Assembly (NCBI GenBank): GCA_902825945.1
Contig: CADECY010000019.1
Span: forward strand, 1 to 64,000
Length of the DNA stretch: 64,000 nucleotides
Origin: an uncultured Acidobacteriota bacterium
GTDB taxonomy: Bacteria; Acidobacteriota; Terriglobia; Bryobacterales; Bryobacteraceae
Reading direction: 5' to 3'
The notes below the pieces were generated by a model. That model ran no database searches. It was not told the DNA's origin and saw nothing but the letters and a program-made list of their open reading frames with translations. Positions 46,037-53,967 of the stretch are shown here, piece by piece. Every line of letters starts with the position of its first letter. Position 1 is the first letter of the stretch. A program made the translations under genes and the position numbers.

Positions 46037-46957
46037 CTAGGAATCTACAGGTAGCTTTAGGGTGTTTTTGATATAGGCGAGGCTCATCCGAGCGCTCTCT
46101 TTCGGCGGCCGGAATGGCGAAGAATCGAGCTCGACGGTGAGGTGGCCCTTCCATCCGATGCTGTCGAGATGGGCCTGGATCGCCGGGAAGTCGACGCCAC
46201 CGTGCCCGAGCGGGAAGAAGGGAGGGTCGTTCATCATGTCGGGCCGGTCGAGCCGCTTTCTGGCACCGCCACGATTCTCGGGTTTGGTGTCCTTCATGTG
46301 GAACTCGACGATGCGATGGCCAAGCGTTTTCGTCAACTCCACCGGATCCATTCCGGCCATCGTCACGTGACCGGTGTCGAGCACGAACCCGACGTTCTTC
46401 GGATCGGTGTGGCTCATCACGTAATCCACTTCACGGCGGTTCTCGAATTGCGCCCACATGTGCGCGTGTACTGCCAGCCGGACGCCTTCGGCGCGGAGCT
46501 TGGCGCCGAGCTGTTCGAGCACCTTCGAGATCTGGATCAGATCCGCGTCCGTGGTGCCCGCCGGCCTGCGCGGCCCGAGGTTGATCTTCAGATGGGTGCA
46601 GCCGAAGTTGCGGATGAAGCGGCCGAGTTTCATGTGATCCGCGAGAAGCTTCGGGTGTTTGGCCGGATCCTCGAAGTGCATCTCGAGCGGACCGCCGTTG
46701 GAGATGGTGACGAAGCGGACGCCGATATCGTCCACGCGCTTCTTCAACTCCGCCGGCTTTTCCCAATAGTCGACGAAGTAGTGGATGAAGCTCTCCACCC
46801 ACCGGTAGCCCACTTCGCGCGATTCGCGAAACGAGAGGAAGACGTCATTCTCCCATCCACCGCGCGTGTTCGAGGTGATGCCGACCTTGTAGCGGGATTG
46901 CGGCGCCGCGAAAGACGAGGCGGCAGCCGACGCGAGAAGAGTTCGCCGGGTGATCAT
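46037..46957 (-). CDS. Sugar phosphate isomerase/epimerase-like TIM barrel, exported
   Basis: 306 residues. Tat-like signal (MITRRTLLASAAASSFAA) then a xylose-isomerase-type AP-endonuclease-2 barrel: GWENDVFLSFRESREVGYRWVE, THLKINLGP, RLAVHAHMWAQFEN, GFVLDTGHVTMAG (metal-binding Asp/His), HRIVEFHMKDTKP and GHLTVELDSSP. The pattern fits epimerases of sugars or keto-sugars with a divalent metal. TAGGAT at 46967-46972 ends 9 nt from the ATG and there is no ribosome site. Confidence 0.89.
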   Translation of the reverse strand: MITRRTLLASAAASSFAAPQSRYKVGITSNTRGGWENDVFLSFRESREVGYRWVESFIHYFVDYWEKPAELKKRVDDIGVRFVTISNGGPLEMHFEDPAKHPKLLADHMKLGRFIRNFGCTHLKINLGPRRPAGTTDADLIQISKVLEQLGAKLRAEGVRLAVHAHMWAQFENRREVDYVMSHTDPKNVGFVLDTGHVTMAGMDPVELTKTLGHRIVEFHMKDTKPENRGGARKRLDRPDMMNDPPFFPLGHGGVDFPAIQAHLDSIGWKGHLTVELDSSPFRPPKESARMSLAYIKNTLKLPVDS

Positions 46958-46966
46958 GACGCTTCT

Positions 46967-46972
46967 ATCCTA
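46967..46972 (-). promoter_or_regulatory. -10-like TAGGAT for the TIM-barrel gene
   Basis: Ends 9 nt before ATG 46957 on the minus strand, consistent with a near-leaderless transcript. Confidence 0.35.
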
Positions 46973-47159
46973 CGCCGATTTGGCGGACAAGATGGCCGTC
47001 ACTTCACCGGCCGGCACCGTCCGCGCTTCGCTTACTGCTGGTGAGAATCGCTTCTCGAGAATCAAGCGCGGGACCGGGCGCACGCGTCTCGACGTGGCAT
47101 CGCATCGGACAAGCGCTCTGAGACCCCGGGCGGCTGGACGGGTCCGAGCGTCCTGAGCG

Positions 47160-47203
47160 GAGGGCGGCGGCCACCGCGGACTCGATGCCGCGGTGATTCC
47201 CTC
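47160..47203 (-). terminator. GC-rich hairpin after the phosphoesterase gene
   Basis: An 8-bp perfect stem (47172-47179 with 47188-47195) and 8-nt loop, flanked by a second GAGGG/CCCTC pair (47160-47164 with 47199-47203), begins 10 nt past the stop codon. There is no U-tract. The rest of 46958-47212 holds no gene that I can support. Confidence 0.5.
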
Positions 47204-47212
47204 GCCAGCCTA

Positions 47213-49774
47213 TCAGCGCGTCGTTCTCGCGCGCTCGGCCCGCTCTTCCTGCTCTTCGTCCTCGAGATCGAGCGACAGGGGCGCGAAGACCGCGCGGCGA
47301 GTGCCCGGATACGGAGTGTTCCAGCCACGCGTGGCATGCCACAGGATCTTGTTCAATTTGTCGGAGGGAACCGCGTCCGGAACATCCCAGCGCATCCTCG
47401 CCGAATCGTTCGCCGCGCGCAAGGCAAGGCCACGCAATTGGGCGCGTGACGGATTCACGTCATAGAGCGACTGTTGCGGCGCCACCGCCGAGTACGGCGT
47501 GAAATCGGGCTCGTTCGTGAAGCTCGCGCGCATGTCGTTGGCGATCAGGTCGAACAGCGACATTGTCGGCAGCCCGAGAATGAGCTCGATCGTCTTGAGG
47601 ATGCTCTGATTCGCATAGAAGGTGGAATCGACCGAGCCGCGCTTGGTGTACGGACTGATCGCGAGCGCCACCGTGCGATGCCCGTCCACGTGATCGACCC
47701 CATTCTGCGCATCGTCTTCCACCACGAAGATCGCCATCTTTTTCCAGAACCGGGTGCGGGTCAATGCTTCGACAATCTGGCCCAGCGCATAGTCGTTGTC
47801 GGCCACCATCGCCGAAGGAGTCGAAGTACCGGGAGACGTCCCGAACGTGTGGTCGCATGGCAGTTGCACGATCGTGAGATTCGGCATCGTGCTCTTGCTC
47901 TCCCATTCGGTGATTTCTTTCTTCAGGATCGAGGCGCGGACCAGGTCGGGAATCGCATTCGAATAACCCGGATAGTTCTTGGCGAGCAGCGGCGTCAGTG
48001 TCGCGATGTGGGAAGCCGCACTGTAGCGCGTCGAGAAATCGCCGCCCTTTTCCCATTCCTTCAGAAGATTCATGCGGTCGGACGATCGCGCCTCGGAGAA
48101 CCGCGGAATGAACTGCCCGAACACGCGCACCGACTTCTTCCGGGCCAGTGCGAGATCCCAGATAAAGCCGCCCGACGAATAAGCGATCGGATCAGTGCCA
48201 TCGAACGGATAGCTGCGTCCCGCATAGCCAGGCCACATCGTGTAGGCCGTTTCGTTCGCCTGCGTCAGCCATTGATGCCCGTCGGCACTGTTGCCGCCCG
48301 TGGCGTAGAGATTGTCGAGCAGCACGAACTGATCGGCGAGGCGGTGGTGATTCGGCGTGACCTTTTCGCCGAACATCACGAGAGACGGATCGCCGTTGCC
48401 CTTCGGCATGTCGCCGAAGACCTGATCGTAGGTACGATTCTCCTTGACGATGTAGACAACGTGCTCGATCGTCGAGGGATCGCCCGCGCGCAGCGGGACT
48501 GGAATCGCCTTGGCCGCGACAGGCGGAGTGGGTTGGGGTGCCGATCCGGCGAGGCGCATCCGGTTGTTCTCCGCCACGGCGGTGGTGAAACTGGCCAGTT
48601 GCGCGGCGTCCGGCAGATCGATTACATGCACCGATCCGCGATAGGCGTGCACGAAGCGCTGCCGTGGTTCGTCGCGCCAACCCGACCCGGCTCCGAGCAG
48701 CGTTGAAACCGCCAGCATCTTTCCGTCCGGACTCAGCGACAACGCATTCGGGAACCAGCCTGTCGGGATCAGCCCTTCGATTCGCCCAGTGGCCGTTGCA
48801 ATTTGAGCCACTGCGTTGATCCCGCCGCAGGCGGCCCACAGCCGTGTGCCATCCTTCGAAACGGCGATCGCGATGGGCGCGATTCCGGCGACGCGGCGGT
48901 CGAACGGTTGCACGTCGATCGTGCGAGCCAGCCGGTTCGCCTTCGTATCGATCACCGAGATCGACTGCGAGTTCGCATTGGCGACGTAGAGCAATCCGCG
49001 ATCTTCGTCCCAGGCGAGCCCGTTCGGATGAAGTCCGGTAGCGATCTTGACCGGCTCGGAGGCACCCGCGAGATCGAGGCGCATCACCGTGCCCGAGGCG
49101 GCGACGCCGCGCGAATCGACGGCCACTTTGTCCGCGGTCGGAGCAAGTCCGGTGGGCGCGGTGAGATCCTTGGCATTCGGTTTGCGCCCGCCCCAGTTGG
49201 AGACCCAGGCCACGGTGCCCGCGCGGTTCACCGCCGCGGCGAACGGCGCGATATCGGTGGGAAGTGTCTTCGATCCGCCCCCCGCCAAGTCGACTACCGC
49301 GACCTTGTTGTCGAAGATCAACGGCACGACGGCCTTCTTGCCGGGAGCAACGCCGAGTCCGCCCGCGATCTGCGAGCCTTCGCCCTCCGAGATCGTGTTC
49401 AACTGGCCATTCCGCGCCGCAACGAGGCGGGTCTTCTTGTCGGCGCCCGCTCCGCTGGCTAGCGCGGTGCCAGAAGCCGGATCGAAGACGATACCCTGCA
49501 AGCCGGCTGTTCCCTTCAGCGCGACCTGTTCCAGAACCTTGTTCGCGCGCCAATCCATCCGGTAGATCGAATTGGCGGTCAGGACCCAGACTTCGGAGGC
49601 GTCGCGGCCGAAAGAGACGCCGTGGACCTTGGTCGAAAAAATCGCCGGTACACCGGCGGGCGTGATCGATTGCCGCGTGGTCACGACACCCGGATCGGAG
49701 ACCGACCGGACGGGTTTCTGAGCGAGCAGGTTTGATGAAACTGCAACAAATAACAGATACTTACGCGGCGCCAT
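47213..49774 (-). CDS. Propeller-phosphoesterase fusion protein, exported
   Basis: 853 residues with an N-terminal hydrophobic signal. Residues about 40-410 form a YncE-like 7-bladed propeller (LLYVANANSQSISVIDTKANR; SKDGTRLWAACGG; SLSPDGKMLAVSTL). Residues about 430-790 are a phospholipase C-type phosphoesterase domain (family of PF04185): HVVYIVKENRTYDQVFGD carries the Glu-Asn and Asp metal ligands, and VVEDDAQNGVDHVDGHRT gives the C-terminal Asp/His metal site. The last 30 residues are strongly charged. The class cleaves phosphate esters in the periplasm; substrate unknown. Confidence 0.91.
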   Translation of the reverse strand: MAPRKYLLFVAVSSNLLAQKPVRSVSDPGVVTTRQSITPAGVPAIFSTKVHGVSFGRDASEVWVLTANSIYRMDWRANKVLEQVALKGTAGLQGIVFDPASGTALASGAGADKKTRLVAARNGQLNTISEGEGSQIAGGLGVAPGKKAVVPLIFDNKVAVVDLAGGGSKTLPTDIAPFAAAVNRAGTVAWVSNWGGRKPNAKDLTAPTGLAPTADKVAVDSRGVAASGTVMRLDLAGASEPVKIATGLHPNGLAWDEDRGLLYVANANSQSISVIDTKANRLARTIDVQPFDRRVAGIAPIAIAVSKDGTRLWAACGGINAVAQIATATGRIEGLIPTGWFPNALSLSPDGKMLAVSTLLGAGSGWRDEPRQRFVHAYRGSVHVIDLPDAAQLASFTTAVAENNRMRLAGSAPQPTPPVAAKAIPVPLRAGDPSTIEHVVYIVKENRTYDQVFGDMPKGNGDPSLVMFGEKVTPNHHRLADQFVLLDNLYATGGNSADGHQWLTQANETAYTMWPGYAGRSYPFDGTDPIAYSSGGFIWDLALARKKSVRVFGQFIPRFSEARSSDRMNLLKEWEKGGDFSTRYSAASHIATLTPLLAKNYPGYSNAIPDLVRASILKKEITEWESKSTMPNLTIVQLPCDHTFGTSPGTSTPSAMVADNDYALGQIVEALTRTRFWKKMAIFVVEDDAQNGVDHVDGHRTVALAISPYTKRGSVDSTFYANQSILKTIELILGLPTMSLFDLIANDMRASFTNEPDFTPYSAVAPQQSLYDVNPSRAQLRGLALRAANDSARMRWDVPDAVPSDKLNKILWHATRGWNTPYPGTRRAVFAPLSLDLEDEEQEERAERARTTR

Positions 49775-50054
49775 GCACGGATTGTATCAACAAAGTCCGT
49801 GCCAGGTGACGCAGAAGTTCGAGATGGGCGGGAGGAGTGGATCCGGCCCGGGCTCGTTTGGCGATTGCCCCGAGCAACTCCACGCGCTCTTGCGCGGATG
49901 CGTCGTAGCCAGCCGCCCGCGCCTCGAGGCGGCCCACCATTCCCGCCAACGCCGAGACGCGTCCGCTGTCGCCCTTCGATACGCTGTCCAGCAACTGGCT
50001 GGCCAGCCACGCGGTCTCCGTGTTGCCTCTCTCGATCCAAGCTACCTTTGCCAC
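49761..50054 (-). CDS. Small helical protein of unknown function, overlapping the phosphoesterase start
   Basis: About 97 residues from a GTG at 50054; the frame is open further upstream, so the start is uncertain. The predicted chain (TAWLASQLLDSVSKGDSGRV, ALAGMVGRLEARAAG, LLRHLARTLLIQ) is amphipathic helical and its codons have the high third-position GC typical of real genes here. It overlaps the next gene by 14 nt. No family recognised. It lies divergent from flbD. Confidence 0.5.
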   Translation of the reverse strand: MAKVAWIERGNTETAWLASQLLDSVSKGDSGRVSALAGMVGRLEARAAGYDASAQERVELLGAIAKRARAGSTPPAHLELLRHLARTLLIQSVHGAA

Positions 50055-50129
50055 CGAGGGGCATATCGGATCTCTTTCCCCCGATTTTGAATTTCGACGC
50101 ACTCCCCATATTTCCCGCATTTCGGCCGA

Positions 50130-50135
50130 TAACAT
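50130..50135 (+). promoter_or_regulatory. -10-like TAACAT for flbD-motA-motB
   Basis: Ends 6 nt before ATG 50142 with no Shine-Dalgarno. Suggests a leaderless start for the motor operon. Confidence 0.35.
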
Positions 50136-50141
50136 TCCTGG

Positions 50142-50348
50142 ATGATCCAGCTCACGCGAATCAACCAGAAGCCGCTGCTGATCAACTCCGACCTGATCGA
50201 ACACATCGAGATTACGCCTGATACCGTGATCGCGATGACGACCGGACAAAAGTTCGTCGTGCTCGAACCGGCGGACGAGGTCTTGCGGAAGGTCGTTGAT
50301 TTCCGCCGAAGTATCCTCCCCCTCCCCTCCCCCAATCCCTCCCAATAG
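50142..50348 (+). CDS. flbD: FlbD-family flagellar protein
   Basis: 68 residues. MIQLTRINQKPLLINSDLIEHIE and TPDTVIAMTTGQKFVVLEPADEV match the short FlbD family that usually sits between flgE and motA in flagellar operons. The exact role is not established; it is needed for normal flagella in some species. It is followed 4 nt later by motA. Confidence 0.9.
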   Translation: MIQLTRINQKPLLINSDLIEHIEITPDTVIAMTTGQKFVVLEPADEVLRKVVDFRRSILPLPSPNPSQ

Positions 50349-50352
50349 GCCT

Positions 50353-51165
50353 ATGGCTGACGCGACCCAAACCCCTTCCAAGCGTCCGGACTTCGCAACC
50401 ATCGGCGGACTGGTTCTCGCTGCTGTCGGAATCGTCGGTGGACTGATTCTCGAAGGCGGCGAACTCAAAGACATCACCCAGCTCACTGCGGCAATCATCG
50501 TCATCGGTGGTACGGTGGGCGCGGTCTTGATCAACACGCCACTCGCCACCTTCATCGGTGCGATGAAACGGCTCGGTGGAGTGCTTTTCGAACAGGGAAT
50601 GCCCGTGGAAGCGTTGATCGAGCAGATGGTCGGCTATGCCACGCAGGCACGTAAGGCGGGCCTCGTCTCCCTCGAAAAGGAGGCGGAAAACATCACCGAT
50701 CCTTACCTTCGCAAGGCCCTGAATCTGGCGGTCGACGGCACCGACATCCAGGAGATTCGAAAGATGCTCGAAGTCCAGATCGCCATGGATGAGCACCACG
50801 CGGAGTCCGAGGCGAAGGTTTTCGAATCGGCCGGAGGATATGCGCCCACGATCGGCATCATCGGCGCGGTGATGGGCCTCATTCAGGTGATGAAGAACCT
50901 ATCCGACATCGACAAGGTAGGACATGGGATCGCGGTTTCGTTCGTCGCCACGGTCTACGGAGTGGCGATCGCGAACATCTTCTTCCTTCCCATCGCCAAC
51001 AAGATCAAGGCTCGCGCGCAGGCGGCCTCGCAAGTCAAGGAGATGATCCTCGAAGGCGTGGTCGCGATTGTCGAAGGCATGAATCCCAAGCTCGTTCACA
51101 GCAAGCTCGAGGCCTGGGCACCTCACGGCGCGAAGCCACCCGGAGCCGGTACGGAGTCAGACTGA
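50353..51165 (+). CDS. motA: Flagellar motor stator protein MotA
   Basis: 270 residues from ATG 50353. Four membrane helices at about 11-28, 38-57, 155-175 and 190-212, with a large cytoplasmic loop between the second and third. Landmarks: IVIGGTVGAVLINTP, the loop EITD-like ENITDPYLRKAL, YAPTIGIIGAVMGLIQVM with the conserved Pro-Thr-Gly, and a final FVATVYGVAIANIFFLPIANK. With MotB it forms the proton- or sodium-driven stator. No other flagellar genes are in the window. Confidence 0.94.
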   Translation: MADATQTPSKRPDFATIGGLVLAAVGIVGGLILEGGELKDITQLTAAIIVIGGTVGAVLINTPLATFIGAMKRLGGVLFEQGMPVEALIEQMVGYATQARKAGLVSLEKEAENITDPYLRKALNLAVDGTDIQEIRKMLEVQIAMDEHHAESEAKVFESAGGYAPTIGIIGAVMGLIQVMKNLSDIDKVGHGIAVSFVATVYGVAIANIFFLPIANKIKARAQAASQVKEMILEGVVAIVEGMNPKLVHSKLEAWAPHGAKPPGAGTESD

Positions 51166-51168
51166 TCC

Positions 51169-51969
51169 GTGCCCAGAAAGAAACATGCCGCGCACGAGAA
51201 TCATGAGCGCTGGCTCGTCTCCTATGCCGACTTCATCACACTGCTCTTCGCGTTCTTCGTCGTGATGTTCGCGACGTCGCAAACCGACAAAGGCAAGACG
51301 CAGCAGCTCGAGCAGAGCATGAAACGCGCGATCGAGGAGGATCAAGTCGCCTCGGCGATCGCCGGCATCCTCGGTGGCGTCGCGGACGATAAGGGCAAAG
51401 GCAACGCGCAGATGCGTGGCCCGGGCGGTGCCGAGCGTCTCACCGAGCAGAAGAAGGAAGAGGGCAAGTACGCGGAACTGCTTCCGTCGCTGGAACACCT
51501 GACCAAGGAGCTCGAAAAAGAGATCCGGGAGGGCAAGATGCAGGTCAACATGGAAGCGCGCGGACTCGTGGTCAGCTTCCAACAGGCCGCGTTCTTCCCC
51601 TCGGGTGACGATGCCATCCCCGAAGAGAGCTACAACTCGATCGAGAAGGTCGCCGACGTTCTCCGCGCCGTTCCGAATCCAGTCCGGTTCGAAGGCCACA
51701 CCGACTCCGTTCCACTGCGCGAGTCCGCCCGCTTCCGCACCAACTGGGAGCTTTCCGCCGCGCGCGCCATCGCGATGATGGAAGTGCTCGTCGAATGCTG
51801 CCAACTCGCGCGCGAACGCTTCTCGATTTCCGGCTATGCCGATAACGCTCCGGTCGCCACCAACGAAGACGAAGACGGCCGCATGCGGAACCGCCGTGTC
51901 GATATCGTGATCCTCAATCAGGCTGGTGCTGCGATGGAACCGCGATTTTCTAACTCCGGACAGCAGTGA
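51169..51969 (+). CDS. motB: Flagellar motor stator protein MotB
   Basis: 266 residues from GTG 51169. A single membrane helix directly follows RWLVSYADFITLLFAFFVV; Asp21 is the ion-binding residue. A long charged linker leads to an OmpA-like peptidoglycan-binding domain (FEGHTDSVPL; NWELSAARAIAMMEVL; DGRMRNRRVDIVIL), which anchors the stator to the wall. Starts 3 nt after motA, so the pair is co-translated. Confidence 0.95.
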   Translation: MPRKKHAAHENHERWLVSYADFITLLFAFFVVMFATSQTDKGKTQQLEQSMKRAIEEDQVASAIAGILGGVADDKGKGNAQMRGPGGAERLTEQKKEEGKYAELLPSLEHLTKELEKEIREGKMQVNMEARGLVVSFQQAAFFPSGDDAIPEESYNSIEKVADVLRAVPNPVRFEGHTDSVPLRESARFRTNWELSAARAIAMMEVLVECCQLARERFSISGYADNAPVATNEDEDGRMRNRRVDIVILNQAGAAMEPRFSNSGQQ

Positions 51970-51976
51970 GGTTCAT

Positions 51977-52010
51977 CTTCTCCAGTGAACCCTTCCCGGA
52001 GGGAGAAGGG
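51977..52010 (+). terminator. Candidate hairpin after motB
   Basis: CTTCTCC (51977-51983) pairs with GGAGAAG (52002-52008); an alternative stem CCCTTC/GAAGGG lies within. No U-tract, and the fasciclin ribosome site follows closely. Confidence 0.3.
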
Positions 52011-52020
52011 CCGAAACCAA

Positions 52021-52026
52021 AGGAGA
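52021..52026 (+). promoter_or_regulatory. Shine-Dalgarno fixing the fasciclin start
   Basis: AGGAGA nine nucleotides before ATG 52036 favours that start over the upstream in-frame ATG at 51985. Confidence 0.6.
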
Positions 52027-52035
52027 ATCACTCAA

Positions 52036-52560
52036 ATGATGTTTTGTGCCTGGCGCGCCATGAAGAAGAGTTCGCGGCGTGCTTTCGTTTGCGGTTCGGC
52101 CGTGGCGGTTGCCGCAACCGCGGCTACCGGGGCGGCTCATGCCACGCCGTCGAAGGATATTGTCGACGTTGCCCTGGGCGCGGGTATGTTCAACACGCTG
52201 GCCACCGCGCTCAAAGCCGCCGGTCTGGTGGAAACACTGAAAGGAGACGGCCCGTTCACCGTATTTGCGCCTACCGATGAGGCCTTTGCCCGGCTCCCGC
52301 AAGGAACGCTCGACGAACTCCTGAAGCCCGAAAATCGCGACAAGCTGACCGCAATCCTCACCTACCATGTCGTCTCGGGGCAGGTCCCCGCGCGAAAGGC
52401 CATGACCCTGCACGCCGCCAAGACGGTCAACGGCCAGACCCTGGCGCTTCGCACCTTCGGTGGATCGCTTTTTGCCGACCAAGCCAAGGTGATCAAGGCC
52501 GACATTCACGCCACCAACGGCGTCATCCACGTGATCGACACTGTGATGCTCCCGAAGTAG
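52036..52560 (+). CDS. Secreted fasciclin (FAS1) domain protein
   Basis: 174 residues from ATG 52036. Signal peptide about 1-36 (basic SSRRAF, hydrophobic [15 protein letters not shown]). One FAS1 domain: [24 protein letters not shown], the H1 box [17 protein letters not shown] near 73-87, [11 protein letters not shown] near 108-118, and the H2 box [16 protein letters not shown] near 158-173. FAS1 proteins mediate adhesion or matrix contacts. It is followed tail-to-tail by the M20 peptidase. Confidence 0.94.
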   Translation: MMFCAWRAMKKSSRRAFVCGSAVAVAATAATGAAHATPSKDIVDVALGAGMFNTLATALKAAGLVETLKGDGPFTVFAPTDEAFARLPQGTLDELLKPENRDKLTAILTYHVVSGQVPARKAMTLHAAKTVNGQTLALRTFGGSLFADQAKVIKADIHATNGVIHVIDTVMLPK

Positions 52561-52566
52561 GCAGCC

Positions 52567-53919
52567 CTACTCGCCGAGCAGCTCGAAATACCGGACGACA
52601 GCGTCGATGCCCCGATAGAAGTTCTCGAGGTAGAACTTCTCGTTCGGGGCGTGGAGGTTGTCGTCCGGCAGCCCGAACCCCAGCAACACACTCGGAATTC
52701 CGAGGTGCTTCTGGAACAGGCCCACGATCGGGATTGAACCGCCCGAACGAATGTACACAGTCTCGGTTCCGAACGTATCGGTGAGCGCCCGTGCCCCCAG
52801 CCGGATAAACGGATTCGTGGGATCGATGAGAGAAGGCGCACCCGCGTGGAATGGCAAGTATCGCGCGCGCACGCCGGGAGGCGTGGCCCGTTCGACCGCT
52901 GCCTGCAACTGCGCCACCGCTTCGGCCGGATCCTGATCGGCCACCAGCCGCATACTCAGCTTGGCGAGCGCCTTTGCCGGGATCACGGTCTTGGCACCTT
53001 CGCCCGTGAAGCCTCCGCGAATCCCATGGACTTCGAGCGTCGGCTGTGCCCACGTCCGTTCGAGCACCGGAATCGCCGGATCGCCCACCAGCGACACCGA
53101 CCCGATCTCCTTCTCCAAGTAGTCCGCTTCGTTGAACGGAAGACGCCCCCACGCGCGGCGCTCCTCCGGAGATGGCGGGCGAACCTTGTCGTAGAACTCG
53201 GGAATCTGAATGCGTCCCGAACGGTCTTTGAGGGCCGCCAGGATTTCCGCGATCGCCTGGATTGGATTCGGCGCCGCGCCTCCGTAGACGCCCGAGTGCA
53301 GATCCGTGCGCGCACCTTCGACAATCAGCTCGCCGTACACGATTCCGCGCAAGCCGACGCAGATGGTCGGCAGTTCGGGCGCGAACATCTCGGTGTCGCA
53401 CACCACGGCGGCATCGGCGCGAATTTCGTCTGGGTGCTTTTCGACGTACGAGGTCACATGTTCGCCACCCGACTCCTCCTCGCCCTCGATCAGCACGCGG
53501 ACATTGACTGGCAGCTTTCCGTGTTCGTGCATCAACCGTGCGATCGCCTGGATGAGGATGTAAGTCTGGCCCTTGTCATCGCAGGCGCCACGCGCATAGA
53601 TGTTGCCGTTCCGGATATCAGGCTCGAACGGCGGTGAAATCCATTCGTCGAGTGGCTCGGGCGGCTGCACGTCGTAGTGTCCATAGAGAAGGACCACCGG
53701 CTTGCCGGGCGCCTCCATCCAATCGGCACGAACGAGTGGATGCCGGCCCTCCGCCTCCACCAGGCGAGCATTAGCAAGACCCGCCGCGCGAAGCTCGGCC
53801 ATCACGAAATCGGCCGCGCGCCGGACATCGGAAGCGCGTGCCGGATCGGTTGAAATAGACGGAATCCGCAGAAAGTCCTGCAGTTTCGCGAGCGCCGCGG
53901 CGCGATCGGCTTGGGTCAT
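52567..53919 (-). CDS. M20-family metallopeptidase (dipeptidase)
   Basis: 450 residues from ATG 53919. Zinc-site motifs: VVLLYGHYDVQPPEPLDEW near 75-93, ARGACDDKGQ near 107-116, IEGEEESGGEH near 142-152 with the catalytic Glu, and CDTEMFAP near 173. A dimerisation domain (DLHSGVYGG) is inserted as in carnosinase-like dipeptidases, and the final His lies in DNLHAPNEKFYLENF. Cytosolic, hydrolyses dipeptides or related amides. No ribosome site; TATACT ends 6 nt from the ATG. Confidence 0.94.
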   Translation of the reverse strand: MTQADRAAALAKLQDFLRIPSISTDPARASDVRRAADFVMAELRAAGLANARLVEAEGRHPLVRADWMEAPGKPVVLLYGHYDVQPPEPLDEWISPPFEPDIRNGNIYARGACDDKGQTYILIQAIARLMHEHGKLPVNVRVLIEGEEESGGEHVTSYVEKHPDEIRADAAVVCDTEMFAPELPTICVGLRGIVYGELIVEGARTDLHSGVYGGAAPNPIQAIAEILAALKDRSGRIQIPEFYDKVRPPSPEERRAWGRLPFNEADYLEKEIGSVSLVGDPAIPVLERTWAQPTLEVHGIRGGFTGEGAKTVIPAKALAKLSMRLVADQDPAEAVAQLQAAVERATPPGVRARYLPFHAGAPSLIDPTNPFIRLGARALTDTFGTETVYIRSGGSIPIVGLFQKHLGIPSVLLGFGLPDDNLHAPNEKFYLENFYRGIDAVVRYFELLGE

Positions 53920-53925
53920 TCGCGC

Positions 53926-53943
53926 AGTATAGCGCGGTACACT
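53926..53943. promoter_or_regulatory. Back-to-back -10 hexamers between the M20 and BY-kinase genes
   Basis: The 48-bp gap holds TATACT on the minus strand (53926-53931), 6 nt before ATG 53919, and TACACT on the plus strand (53938-53943), 24 nt before ATG 53968. The two are separated by 6 bp and look nearly symmetric, so the promoters must compete. Confidence 0.5.
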
Positions 53944-53967
53944 GAAAGCTTCTTCGGGCCAGCACAG

